Positions 1-9,100 of a DNA stretch of 9,560 nt are shown one piece after another. Numbering within the stretch: position 1 is the stretch's first letter; every line of letters begins with the position of its first letter. The stretch comes from Bacteroidaceae bacterium. Lineage in GTDB: Bacteria > Bacteroidota > Bacteroidia > Bacteroidales > Bacteroidaceae. Location of the stretch: positions 1-9,560 of the forward strand of contig JAFYYO010000395.1 in NCBI GenBank assembly GCA_017557475.1. Reading direction: 5' to 3'. The position numbers and the translations under genes are program-made. A model generated the notes under the pieces. It searched no databases. It was given only the letters and a program-made list of their open reading frames with translations, and was not told the DNA's origin.

Positions 1-2580
1 GGCGCTGCCCTAAAGACTGCATTGTGTGGCATTATCTATAATCACACAGAGAAGTCGTACGACTATCTTTGGACGGCATTTCGCACTACGGACAAGCGTA
101 GCGACGGCAAGGTGTGGGACATGTACTCGAACATTACGAATTTCGAGTTCGGTACAGACCAAGCAGGCAGCTACTCCCAAGAGGGCGATGTCTATAATCG
201 CGAACACTCGTTCCCCAAGAGTTGGTTCGGTGGAGAAGTGATGCCTATGTACACCGACTTGCATCACATGTACCCAACCGATGGTTTTGTGAACAACAAG
301 CGTTCCAACTATCCTTTCGGCACAACTAGTGGCAACAAATACAAGTCTGCCAACGAATTCAGCAAGCTAGGCACTTGTACCTATTCTGGTTACACAGGCA
401 TAGTGTTCGAACCGAATGATGAATACAAAGGTGACTTCGCGCGTACATATTTTTATATGATAACCTGCTACGAAGAGAAGTTGGCAGACTGGTATGCAGG
501 AAATGCTGATGGAGTACGAGCAACTATCGATGGTAGCACTTACCCAGGCTTCCAGACTTGGCAGCTGAATATGTTGCTGAAGTGGGCAAAGGATGACAGA
601 GTGAGCGATAAGGAGATAGCCCGTAATACGGCTGTGGCAGGCATTCAAGGCAACCGCAATCCCTTCATCGACTATCCTGGCCTTGAGCAGTACATCTGGG
701 GCTCATGCAAAGACACAGAATTCAACTACAACAATTATATACAGCCTACGACATGGAGCACGGAGTACAATGACAGCGGCAGTGGTAGTGGTCAAGGTAA
801 TGAGAGCGACTACTTTACGAAGATTACATCAACGGATGACCTTGAAAGTGGGGGTATTTATCTAATTGTATATGAGGCTGGAGGTAAGGCCTTCGATGGA
901 TCTTTGACAACACTTGATGCTGCTAACAACAATATCTCTGTAACTATTTCTGACCAAAAGATAGAGGCAACTCAAACCATCATGGCCTCTACCTTCACTA
1001 TTACAGCAAAGACGGGAGGATATAGTGTAAAGAGTGCTTCAGGCTATTATATTGGCAATACCTCAAAATCCAATGGTCTTAAAAGTAGTACATCAGATAG
1101 CTTTATAAATGAAATAGCTTTCAACGTTCAAGGTAATGTTTACATCCGAAGCAATGAAACTTATCTTTACTATAATGCCGGTGTCGACCAATCTCGCTTC
1201 CGCTACTTCACTAGCACTCAACAAGACATTCAGCTGTATAAACTTGTTGAAGTGACATCACCTTCGCTCACTCCAAGCGACCTTGCTCTTTCTCCAACGA
1301 GTCTTTCCTTTGACCTCTATAATGATAGTGAAGCAAAGACTATTAGTTATACGACATCAAGCACAGGAGCTGTGACGGTAAGCTCGAGCCAGTATGTGAC
1401 AACAAGTGTTAGCGGAAACACAATAACGGTAACTCCTGTTAAGGTAACACCAAGTGCTCAGACAATAACTGTCAGCCAGGCTGCCGATGGTACTTATTCT
1501 GCAGGCAGTGTGACATTTACTGTTACAGTGGATGATAGCACTCCTGGTCCTGTTAGCGAAGGCGGTTATTTTACAAAGGTTATGTCAATGGCTGGCTTCG
1601 AGGTCGGAGGAACTTATTTAATTGTATATGAGGGAGGGAGTAAAGCCCTTAATGGAGCTTTGGAGGCACCAGATGTCGTGGGCAATGGCATCTCTGTAAC
1701 AATCTCCAATGACAGAATTGAGGCATCTTCATCTAATATGGCTGCGACCTTTATCATTACTGAAAAGGCAGGAGGATATAGCATAAGGGGTACCTCAGGG
1801 AAATATATAGGAAATAATTCGAGTGATAATGCCCTTAAATGTAGTTACTCGGATCTCTACACGAATAGTTTGCAATTCGATGTTAGTGGCAATGTGTATA
1901 TTAAATGCGAAAAAGATAACAATATTTCATATCTTCGCTTTAATAAGGCAGCATCAGAAAATCGTTTCCGTTATTTTAAGTCTTCAAGCTATACAAGTCA
2001 GCAAGCAATCCAGTTGTACAAGTACGTTGCTCCGTCGCATCAGACAGTGACTGTAAGTGATGTTGGTTATGCTACCTACTGCAGCGAGTATGCTCTTGAC
2101 TTCGGAGACACAGAGATTACTGCTTATGTTGGTACGTTAGAAGGAACAGCTTTGACCTTTACTCCCATTACTCAGGTTCCTGCTAACACAGGTCTGCTCT
2201 TGGTGGCTAGTGGCGGTGCAACAGCTAATGTTCCTGTGATTGCTTCTGCTTCTGCTGTGGAGAATAACTGTCTGGTTGGTGTCAACGAGCAGACGACACT
2301 GAACAGTAATGACTACATCCTGAATGTCAAGAATGGTGCTGCTGGTTTCTATAAGGCTGGAGACTATACGACTCTTGCTGCTCACAAGGCTTACATCCCT
2401 GCTATTACGGGAAATGGAGTAAAGAGTTTTGCTATCTGCCTTGAGGATGATCCGACGGGCATAAGCCTCACCCCAGCCCTCTCCTCAAGAGAGGGAGAGA
2501 TTTATAATCTTGCAGGTCAACGCATCCAGAAGTTGCAAAAGGGTATTAATATTGTGAATGGCAAAAAGATTCTGAAGTGA
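1..2580 (+). CDS. Secreted endonuclease I family nuclease with Ig-like and C-terminal sorting-like domains (5' partial)
   Basis: The frame is open from base 1, so the start codon and expected signal peptide lie upstream; the TTG at 22 is internal, because the preceding residues already fit the family (LKTAL then IIYNH). The 859 visible residues begin with an endonuclease I (EndA/NucM, beta-beta-alpha-metal) domain, residues 1 to about 237. REHSFPKSWFG supplies the probable catalytic Glu68-His69, and DLHHMYPTDGFVNNKRSN the metal-ligand Asn98, by analogy with Vvn and E. coli EndA. FEPNDEYKGDFAR and GNRNPFIDYP are further family motifs. A GSGSGQG linker leads to a roughly 150-residue domain (270-417), an Ig/BACON-like domain (423-512), a second copy of the 150-residue domain (522-675), a beta-rich domain starting VTVSDVGYATYC (680-817), and a tail IYNLAGQR...GINIVNGKKILK (834-859). 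The family cleaves DNA and often RNA without sequence specificity outside the cytoplasm. The tail resembles Bacteroidota sorting domains; type IX secretion is inferred. No catalytic residue appears lost. Confidence 0.93.
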   Translation, partial: GAALKTALCGIIYNHTEKSYDYLWTAFRTTDKRSDGKVWDMYSNITNFEFGTDQAGSYSQEGDVYNREHSFPKSWFGGEVMPMYTDLHHMYPTDGFVNNKRSNYPFGTTSGNKYKSANEFSKLGTCTYSGYTGIVFEPNDEYKGDFARTYFYMITCYEEKLADWYAGNADGVRATIDGSTYPGFQTWQLNMLLKWAKDDRVSDKEIARNTAVAGIQGNRNPFIDYPGLEQYIWGSCKDTEFNYNNYIQPTTWSTEYNDSGSGSGQGNESDYFTKITSTDDLESGGIYLIVYEAGGKAFDGSLTTLDAANNNISVTISDQKIEATQTIMASTFTITAKTGGYSVKSASGYYIGNTSKSNGLKSSTSDSFINEIAFNVQGNVYIRSNETYLYYNAGVDQSRFRYFTSTQQDIQLYKLVEVTSPSLTPSDLALSPTSLSFDLYNDSEAKTISYTTSSTGAVTVSSSQYVTTSVSGNTITVTPVKVTPSAQTITVSQAADGTYSAGSVTFTVTVDDSTPGPVSEGGYFTKVMSMAGFEVGGTYLIVYEGGSKALNGALEAPDVVGNGISVTISNDRIEASSSNMAATFIITEKAGGYSIRGTSGKYIGNNSSDNALKCSYSDLYTNSLQFDVSGNVYIKCEKDNNISYLRFNKAASENRFRYFKSSSYTSQQAIQLYKYVAPSHQTVTVSDVGYATYCSEYALDFGDTEITAYVGTLEGTALTFTPITQVPANTGLLLVASGGATANVPVIASASAVENNCLVGVNEQTTLNSNDYILNVKNGAAGFYKAGDYTTLAAHKAYIPAITGNGVKSFAICLEDDPTGISLTPALSSREGEIYNLAGQRIQKLQKGINIVNGKKILK
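808..2025 (+). repeat. Duplicated ~150-residue domain flanking an Ig/BACON-like domain in the nuclease
   Basis: Bases 808-1251 and 1564-2025 encode two related domains. Both open with YFTK, continue with GG-YLIVYE, then ISVTIS, GGYS, a Y-IGN turn, GNVYI, RFRYF and end QLYK. The DNA is also similar in places; for example, taattgtatatgag occurs in both. Bases 1267-1536 between them encode an Ig- or BACON-like strand-rich domain opening LALSPTSLSFDLY. I do not recognise a named family for the repeated domain; a beta-sandwich or beta-trefoil substrate- or wall-binding module is a guess. The stretch looks visibly more A/T-rich than the nuclease domain, which suggests the accessory modules were added by domain shuffling and then duplicated. 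Confidence 0.8.
2467..2499 (+). repeat. Dispersed-type palindromic repeat translated in frame inside the nuclease gene
   Basis: Perfect 7-base arms CCCTCTC (2477-2483) and GAGAGGG (2489-2495) flank a CTCAA loop, within a segment translated as LTPALSSREGE (residues 823-833). This lies exactly between the DDPTGIS end of the preceding domain and the IYNLAGQR tail, a linker that is normally variable. The repeat resembles short C/T-rich palindromes I recall as dispersed in Bacteroidota and other genomes, where they give LTPALS-like peptides. That it is an inserted repeat is inferred from its palindromy and position. Confidence 0.7.
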
Positions 2581-2768
2581 TGAAGAAGACATATATTATA
2601 CCAGAGTCAATGGTGATAGGTTTGACACCTGCTCACCATATCCTTACAGGATCAGCAGACCTTCACGAAGATGGAAATGGCAACCTCGTAGGTGGATTGC
2701 AAGATGGCAATGCTTCAGATTATGGCTTGACTAAAGAGAGCACGAGCCTCTGGGATGAGGAATGGTAA
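2580..2768 (+). CDS. Small MKKTYI-type Bacteroidota protein of unknown function (62 aa)
   Basis: The ATG at 2580 shares one base with the nuclease TGA (2578-2580), giving a TGATG overlap that favours translational coupling by reinitiation. A GTG at 2577 is in frame, but the ATG gives the expected MKK start. The product opens MKKTYIIPE, has a modestly hydrophobic stretch MVIGLTPAHHILTGS, then a Gly/Asn/Asp-rich middle and an acidic, Trp-containing end (LWDEEW). Many Bacteroidales genomes carry small proteins of this style (MKK-Y--P, a short hydrophobic stretch, then GS or SG and a variable polar tail); their function is not known to me. It is not a clear signal peptide and has no lipobox Cys. 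A peptide precursor is possible, but no modification enzyme is in view. The C/G-rich repeat and the terminator follow directly. Confidence rests on the start, the overlap and the family-like N-terminus. Confidence 0.65.
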   Translation: MKKTYIIPESMVIGLTPAHHILTGSADLHEDGNGNLVGGLQDGNASDYGLTKESTSLWDEEW

Positions 2769-2769
2769 A

Positions 2770-2820
2770 CTGGCATCGCCAGCACCGGACCCCCTCTTAC
2801 TCCCCCATAAGGGGGAGCAA
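2770..2820 (+). repeat. C/G-rich palindromic dispersed-type repeat after the small gene
   Basis: Immediately after the stop codon, CTGGC-ATC-GCCAG (2770-2782) forms a small hairpin. It is followed by ACCCCCTCTTA and a perfect inverted repeat CTCCCCC-ATAA-GGGGGAG (2800-2817). The second element resembles the CCCCCTCT..CTCCCCC..GGGGGAG repeat that I recall as dispersed between genes in many Bacteroidota; copy number cannot be seen here. It has no T-tract, so it is not itself a standard terminator, but it could protect the 3' end of the mRNA. Confidence 0.65.
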
Positions 2821-2850
2821 TGGAGAGAAGCACTAATGTTATAATAGAGC

Positions 2851-2892
2851 AGCCCGTTTGGCCGTTGTGGTCAGGCGGGCTGTTTTTGTTTT
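2851..2892 (+). terminator. Rho-independent terminator of the nuclease/small-protein unit
   Basis: Bases 2851-2863 pair with 2869-2881 in a 13-pair stem with a five-base loop (GTTGT). The outer six pairs are AGCCCG/CGGGCT, and the stem is followed by TGTTTTTGTTTT. The three non-Watson-Crick pairs are all G-U when read on the plus strand and would be A-C mismatches on the other, so the hairpin is built for plus-strand RNA. It lies 83 bases past the stop of the small gene. Confidence 0.9.
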
Positions 2893-2912
2893 CATGCGTT
2901 GGCAGTGAGGTG

Positions 2913-3000
2913 GGCAAATTAGGCGTGGCTAATTCGTCAACTAGACACGCCTAATTGGCAAACTAGACACGGCTAGTTGGCAAACTAGGCACGCCTAGTT
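2913..3000. repeat. Tandem array of four 22 bp palindromic units
   Basis: Four 18-base imperfect palindromes start at 2917, 2939, 2961 and 2983, an exact 22-base period, separated by four-base joints (cgtc, ggca, ggca), with another ggca before the first. The fourth, AACTAGGC-AC-GCCTAGTT, is perfect. The first uses AATTAG/CTAATT where the third and fourth use AACTAG/CTAGTT, so both arms changed together. The second unit has two C-A mismatches on the plus strand that become G-U pairs on minus-strand RNA. The array lies between the two opposing terminators. There are no unique spacers, so it is not a CRISPR array. Function is unknown; repeat-associated hairpins or a protein-binding site are possible. 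Confidence 0.88.
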
Positions 3001-3020
3001 GAGAGACATAACACGGAGCA

Positions 3021-3058
3021 TAAAAAACAGCCCCCTGCGAAAGAATTGCAAGGGGCTG
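3021..3058 (-). terminator. Rho-independent terminator of the giant surface-protein gene
   Basis: Read on the minus strand, CAGCCCCTTGC (from 3058) pairs with GCAGGGGGCTG (ending 3028) in an 11-pair stem with a nine-base loop. It is followed directly by TTTTTTA (3027-3021). The single imperfect pair is U-G on minus-strand RNA but C-A on the plus strand, which fits minus-strand transcription. It lies 56 bases beyond the stop codon. Confidence 0.9.
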
Positions 3059-3067
3059 GATTTGTAT

Positions 3068-3100
3068 GGTAACTATAGGTGCTGAGTAACTATAGCTACC
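3068..3100 (-). other. Stem-loop in the 3' untranslated region of the giant gene
   Basis: On minus-strand RNA, GGTAGCTATAG (from 3100) can pair with CTATAGTTACC (ending 3068): 11 pairs including one G-U, with an 11-base loop. On the plus strand the same position is an A-C mismatch, so the structure favours minus-strand RNA. The region also contains a 10-base direct repeat, GTAACTATAG, at 3069-3078 and 3086-3095, part of which lies in the loop, so two alternative foldings exist. It lies between the stop codon and the terminator. No known RNA family is recognised. Confidence 0.55.
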
Positions 3101-3113
3101 ACTTGAGTGCTTA

Positions 3114-6100
3114 TTACTGACCTGCCATGATGTTCAGGACAGTTACGAGGTCGGCAATATCAACCACGCCGTCGCCATTGACGTCGGCATTGCCTGTTAC
3201 TTGCTGACCTGCCATTGCATTGAGTACGCTTACTGCATCGGCAATATCTACAGTGCCGTCAACGTTCACGTCACCCCTTATGCCAAAGCCGCACAGAGCT
3301 AAATAGTCGCCGCGCTGTACCTGCCACTCGAGCAGAGGCCAGCCGTTGCCGATGCTACCATTCTCGTTCCAACCTTGCCATTGGCTGGCGATGTCGCAGA
3401 TTTCCTCTTGGTTCTGTACGCCAAAGTAGAGAACGTTCTGAGTGCTGCTGCCGTTCAAATCGCCAAAGGCTGCAGTGGCTTCGCTGTTGTTGAATTTACC
3501 TGCGGCATAGCTGTTGATGACGGTGAGCGCCTCGTTGCCCATACCGATGAGGTCGCCAGCGTTGCCGCAATTGCAGTTGACGGCAGCGTTGACATAGACG
3601 TTCTGTACGGTAGCCTCGTTCGTAGAGCCTGCCAGAGCACCGGCTGAGCCATTGGGATTGCCTCCCACGAGTTTGCCGTGTACGTAGCTGCTCTCCACGA
3701 TGGCTGCGTTCTCTTCAGTGCCGAGGATGCCTGCCAGGATACCTATGCTCGGAGCATTGCCGCCATCGACGGTTGCATTGTAGAAGCCCAGGCTCTTGAC
3801 AGTTCCGTTGAGAGCTCCGAAGAAGCCTGCCTCGAACTCATTGTCCGGGTGTGCAGCAACGGTCAGGTTCTTGATGATGTAGCCATTACCATCCAGCGAG
3901 ATGGCCTTGCCATAACCTTCATCGTAGCTGTTAGCATAGAAGGTGCTGTTCATTGGCCACCAGCCTTCGCCCTTCATGTCGATGTCGGCAGTGAACTTAG
4001 CATAAGTGGTTCTGCCGTCGATGAGGCGGTCGCGCAGTCCTTGCAAGTCGTACTTGTTGGCAATCTGGTAAGGATTGTTCTCGCTGCCGTTGCCCTTCGT
4101 GTCGAGCAGGGTAGCCTTCATTGAAGCCTTGTCCATGTCGAACTCGATGAGGTACTTGCCTGCAGGTGAGATGCGCCAAGTGCGGTCGAGGCCGCGAACG
4201 AGGTCGGTCACTTCCTGTCCGCTGGTAATCTCGAGGTACTGAGTCTCGCTGCCATAGCGAGCCTCTGTCCAGCTGGAGCGTGTTGTGGTGCTGTAGTTCA
4301 CCATGTCCTGAGTGCTGCGGCAAGCCATGATGCCGAATGAGCAGTAAGGATTGGAGTTGTCGTTGACGAGGTCAACAACGCCTACGTACTTACCATTACC
4401 CACATGCTGCAAGGGCACTTGCTCGTCGTTCTTCCAGCGCATCAGGCTGCCTTGGCGGTTGTTGAGCGTACCAGTCACGAAGACTGCGTTGTCCCAGTTG
4501 TACTCATCCTGCAAGTCGAAGTCGACAGTCATGTTGTCGAGGTCGAGCACGATGTTGTAGGTACCATTGAGAGCCTGGAAGTCGCTGCCACCTTCCTGTA
4601 CGTCGAAGTGCTGACGGCCAGGAGTGATGAAGCTGCGAGTGCCGTCGGGAGCCTTATAGATGGTGTTGATGCGACGGAAGTAGAGGCCTGCACGCTGGCC
4701 GTTGTTGATGCGACGGCTGCGATCCTGCAAGGTGACAGAGCCTACGAACTTGCCCTCGCTGTTCATTTGCAGAGGATAGAGCGAGCACATCTGGTTGTAT
4801 GGCCATGCTTCGTTCTCGCTGTTTTCGTCGTAGAGGTCGCCTTGAATATAGACAACGCCACCGATAGCGGGATTCGTCATCAGCTCTGCAATCTTCTGCT
4901 CAGCCTCTTCGTCGGTCAGTGAACCATCGACGATAATGCCCTCAAGTTCGTCATAAATCTCAACGAGCTCATCTTGTAGTTCGCCAGGTTCAAGGCCGTC
5001 GACCATATCTGTTGCGAACCGTGCAAGCTCAAGCAAACGCTTGTATATCTCAGCACTTGCAGGAATGGTCGCAAACTCGGCATTCATCTCCTCGATGAGT
5101 TGCAGTTGTGTTTCAGTGTCGGCATTCCTTGCCTCGGCAATCTTGTTGCGGATTGCGTCAATGTGCGACTGGCTGATGTAGTACTCTTGGTCATAGCGCT
5201 GCAGGTCGATAAGCTCGATGCGGTCGCTGTATTGGTCAAGGATAGCACTGATGGCAACGCTGCTTTCTCCATAATAGGTAAGGCGGAAGTTGCCCCAGAC
5301 AGTCAGATTCTTGCCATGCCAAGGATCGCCGACGTTGCGAATACCGAGGGAGAGGCTGCCGTCCTTGACGATGCCATAGACGGTCTGCTCATAGCGTTTT
5401 CCGTTGAAGGCAAAGCTTGCCGTGTGAACGTCATCAGGAACGAAGTAACCGTCGCCTTCTTCTGTGTCGAAATCGACTCTGCCTGTCTGTTCACCATTAT
5501 GAGGAGCAGTCTCGTCCTCAGTAGCATCGAAGCGGCAGTTGACACCATTTATAGCTTTTTCGTAGCTAATCTTGTCGGCATAGACGCTCAGTACAGGCGT
5601 TGTGAACTCACCAATGAAGAGCTGTGCAGGAATGATGTCGGAGCCATCGATGAGACCCTTGCCACGTTCACCTGGGCGATAGAAGGCTTGAGCGGTGAGT
5701 GCATAGATACCGTCGGAGAGTCCTGTTATCTCCTGACTAACCTCAAATGCGAGGTTGTAGCCTGCGGCAACGGGGAATACATCGGTGAAGCCGTCGTTGT
5801 GTACCATATTGTAACCGCTCTCAGTGCGACCTTCGGTGACAGTCCAGCCATTCCATGCCGTAGCGTCATTAAACTTGGGATTAATGATGAGAGAGGTGAG
5901 GTCGGAACCTTCGCTGGCACTGTTCAGGATTGCGGTCTGCAACAAATGTTGTGCAAAGGCAATCTCTGCAGCAAGCTGCTCAGCATCGAGCTCGCGGTTT
6001 TCTATAATATATAAATACGTACCATTGGGGAAGTCGTCGGATGGTTCTTCCTCTTCCGTCAGGTAAGTTTCAAGCTTGTCAGCATCGTCACCAACGAGGT

Positions 6101-9100
6101 CGTCGCGACTTTCCCATTCAGCTAAAATGGCTTGGACGGCTGTAGCATAGCTCTCGTAGGCAGCCACACTGAGCTTGATCTGGTCGGGCAAACGGCTTGC
6201 CTGGTCGGCAGCATCGAGGATGGCATCAATGTCGGTAAGACTCTCAGCCTCTTCAATGATATTGCTATAAGCATCCTTGAGTGTCTCCTGACCCAAGACT
6301 TCATCCAAGTTCTGGGCTTCATCTGCAATCTGCTCGGCAATGAGGGCATATGCCTCAGCATCGTTGCCTACATACTCGATGCGAACGCGGTCGATGACGC
6401 TCCATGCTCCGGCAGCATTTATCTGATTACTGAGACCGATGCGAAGAGTGCCGTCGGTAACAGCCAGATAGAGCGGCTTGTTCCAGTAATGTCCCTTGCT
6501 CATATAGACAGCTGCAGCAGCAGTGTTTGCAGGAACATACTCGCTATTGGGAAGCTGCACCTCGCCTACGCCACCATTCATCTGTGCATCCTTGCCGTCA
6601 GTTGTGATATCAACCAAGCGACGAGCCTGACGTTTGCCAGCACTTTCTGCATAGTAGTATGTGTTGCGCATCATGTCTTCCTCGTAGTTCTCGTAAGCCT
6701 CGCTATCGAGGGCAGCAGCACGGCTGAAGCCCTGCAGGCGCAACTTATAGACACCATTCTCGAGGTCGGTGATGTCCTGATGTGTGTCGAATGTCTTGCC
6801 TGCCTGCTCAGCTACACCATTGCTGACTGCAAACTCATTGCCTGTCCAGAAGTTACTGTCGTTGGTGAAGTTTGCGTTCTTGATGATGGAGAGGAAGCCG
6901 GTATAGTTGGGGTCTTCTTGTCCGCAGACGGTACAGAAGCCATCCTCAAACTGATGGTCAGGGATGACGACCTCGTTGTTGTTGGAGTAAGACATACCAG
7001 ATGGGTCAATCGTGCCATCGCAAAGCATCCTGCCCTTAGGATAAACCTGAGCATGTCCATTGGAGAAGGGCAGAGGTTGATCGTCCACCTCTTCACCGTT
7101 GTCAAGGTTTTGGAACCATGCGATGGTGCTCTGGTCACCATTAAGTTTGTAGCATAGTGTGCCATCCATGATCTCATCGTAAGTGATGAGGGCAACCTGC
7201 TGTTCAATCTCGCTGGTGCAGTAGTTGTTGGAGAGATGACCGTCGGTAACGCGGGCAAAGTAGAGGTTCTTGCCTTCGCTGTAACCTGTAACTTCGCTGC
7301 AACTCCAGCAATTGTTGATAGTTGCTTTGCCACCACTGCCTGCCCAACCGGATATCGCACCACTATCGTAGCCACCTTCAATAGCTCCAGTACAGAAGCA
7401 GTTCTCGATGAGGAGGGTCGTCTGGCTGCCTGTGTTGGCACCGAAGATACCAGATGCTTGCTGAATGCTAGCATAGACATTACCCATGTTGCCAAGGTTG
7501 CGAAGTGTGACAGAACCACTCATCTGGTAAGTTCCACCAACAAGTCCGGCACATTGTCCTGTCGTGTTGATGGAGCAGGTCTCATCGAGCAATAGGTTCT
7601 CAATGAGGGCTCCATTGCCGCAACGACCGATGAAGCCGGCATAGTTTTCGCTGCTGTTGATGTGCATCTCGCTGATGCGATGCTGCTGACCGTCGAAATG
7701 TCCACGATAAGGATTGGTTCCATTACCGATTGGCTCGAACAGGTCGTTGTAGTCGCTCATGTCGATGTCATCTGTGAGGCGAGCGTTCCAACCTGCATTG
7801 CCGAACTCATTGACCATGCGAGAGAACCAATACAACTGACTTGCGTTGCTAATCATGCGGAAGTCGTTCTCAAGGGGAGCATAGTCTGGGTCACCCTTTC
7901 CGCAGTTGACGCAGAAGCCGTCCTCGTATTCATGAGGAGGAATCTCGCCGCTTGGCGTGTTACTGTAACCATCAACATCAATGGGTGTGCCGTCGCAATT
8001 GAGTTGTCCACCTGCATAAACCTGGCCACCTTCTATATAATAAGGTACGGGATATTCGTCTGTGCCAAGACGCTGGTTCCATGTGAGTACGGACTGGTCG
8101 CCGTTGAGCAGGAAGCAAAGTTCGCCGCTAGCGAGAGGTTCGTCGGTAAGCCAATCACCATCTGTTCCCTGATGACCTGCGCCTTGATCGTCGAAGTCTG
8201 TGAAGTCGTAGCAATTGGTCATCGTTAAAGAGCCAGGTTCGTAACGGATAAGTTGAGCGTAATAGGTGAACTTGGCTAAGTCTGCGCCATTGATTTCACC
8301 TATGTTCACGCAGTTCGTCAAAGAGCTGCCTCCCTTGTTGATCCAAGCACAGAAAGCTGTTGCGGGATTGCCTGTAATCTCGCCAGAGTTGAGGCAGTTC
8401 TTAATCTGTATGGTAGGATAAGCACTTTGGCCTACACCTAAGATGCCGCTAGCAGAACCGCTTGTTGCAGTAACTGTTGCTTCGTTAACACAGTTTTCGA
8501 TAACCAGAGGGGAGCCTCCGTCTGTTTGTGCAGCACCAGTAATGCCGCCTATTGCAGAAGGACCAGTCACAGAACAACTGCTGTCGATGATGAGGTTGCG
8601 GATGACAGTTGCACCGCGAACGATGCCGAAGAAGCCCTGGAAATTGCTTGTGCCGTCGATAATCATGTTCTTGATGCGGTGACCCTGACCATCGAAGGTG
8701 CCGTTGTACTTGAATGTGGTGTTCAAGCCGATGGGAGTATGGGCGTTTACTACACCTTCATAGTCAATGTCGGCAGTCAACAAACCATTGATGGTTGTCT
8801 GGTGTGCATCGTTGACCATTGCTGCGAACCATTCCACGTCGGCTGCACTGCCCAGTTCATAGAAGCCCTGAGCATTGGGTGTGATGTGGTCTTGCATGAG
8901 TTGACCGCAGACGGAGCACCAGCCATCGACATCGTTGTGCTTGGGTGTCGGCGTGTCGTTGGTGTTGCTATAAGTCACTTCGCCCAGCGCTACACCTGCA
9001 CAGTTCACTTCGCCTACGGCATAGACCTGTTCGTGCCCATCAGAGAAGGGCAGGGGATAAGCATCTTGTCCCAGCGTTTGATACCAGTTGATGCTGGTCT

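Larger units (their letters stand above)
2769..3113. other. Structured intergenic region between convergent genes
   Basis: This 345-base stretch has no supportable gene. It contains, in order, two short hairpins belonging to a dispersed repeat, the terminator of the plus-strand unit, an array of four 22 bp palindromic units, the terminator of the minus-strand unit and a stem-loop next to the minus-strand stop codon. As it lies between two gene ends, no promoter is expected, and I see no convincing Bacteroidota promoter pair (TTTG near -33 with TAnnTTTG near -7). Confidence 0.85.

Noticed and set aside
22..24. TTG as the nuclease start codon
   Set aside because: Upstream in-frame residues continue the endonuclease I family sequence and no signal peptide follows this TTG; the gene is simply cut by the window edge.
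2477..2495. Intragenic transcription terminator
   Set aside because: The hairpin is followed by GGGAGAGATTT rather than a T-tract and lies inside coding sequence, so a repeat is the better explanation.
2720..2917. Minus-strand open frame of 65 codons across the small gene end and terminator
   Set aside because: Its sequence (APPYGGVRGG) is a translation of the C/G-rich repeat and of the terminator hairpin; it ends inside the small gene and has no independent support.
2913..3000. Possible short CRISPR array
   Set aside because: The 22-base units follow one another with only four-base, mostly repeated joints; there are no unique spacers and no cas genes.
3678..4124. Plus-strand frame of 148 codons as a separate small gene
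   Set aside because: It is fully antisense to the beta-helix-coding region and shows no motif, ribosome-binding context or promoter.
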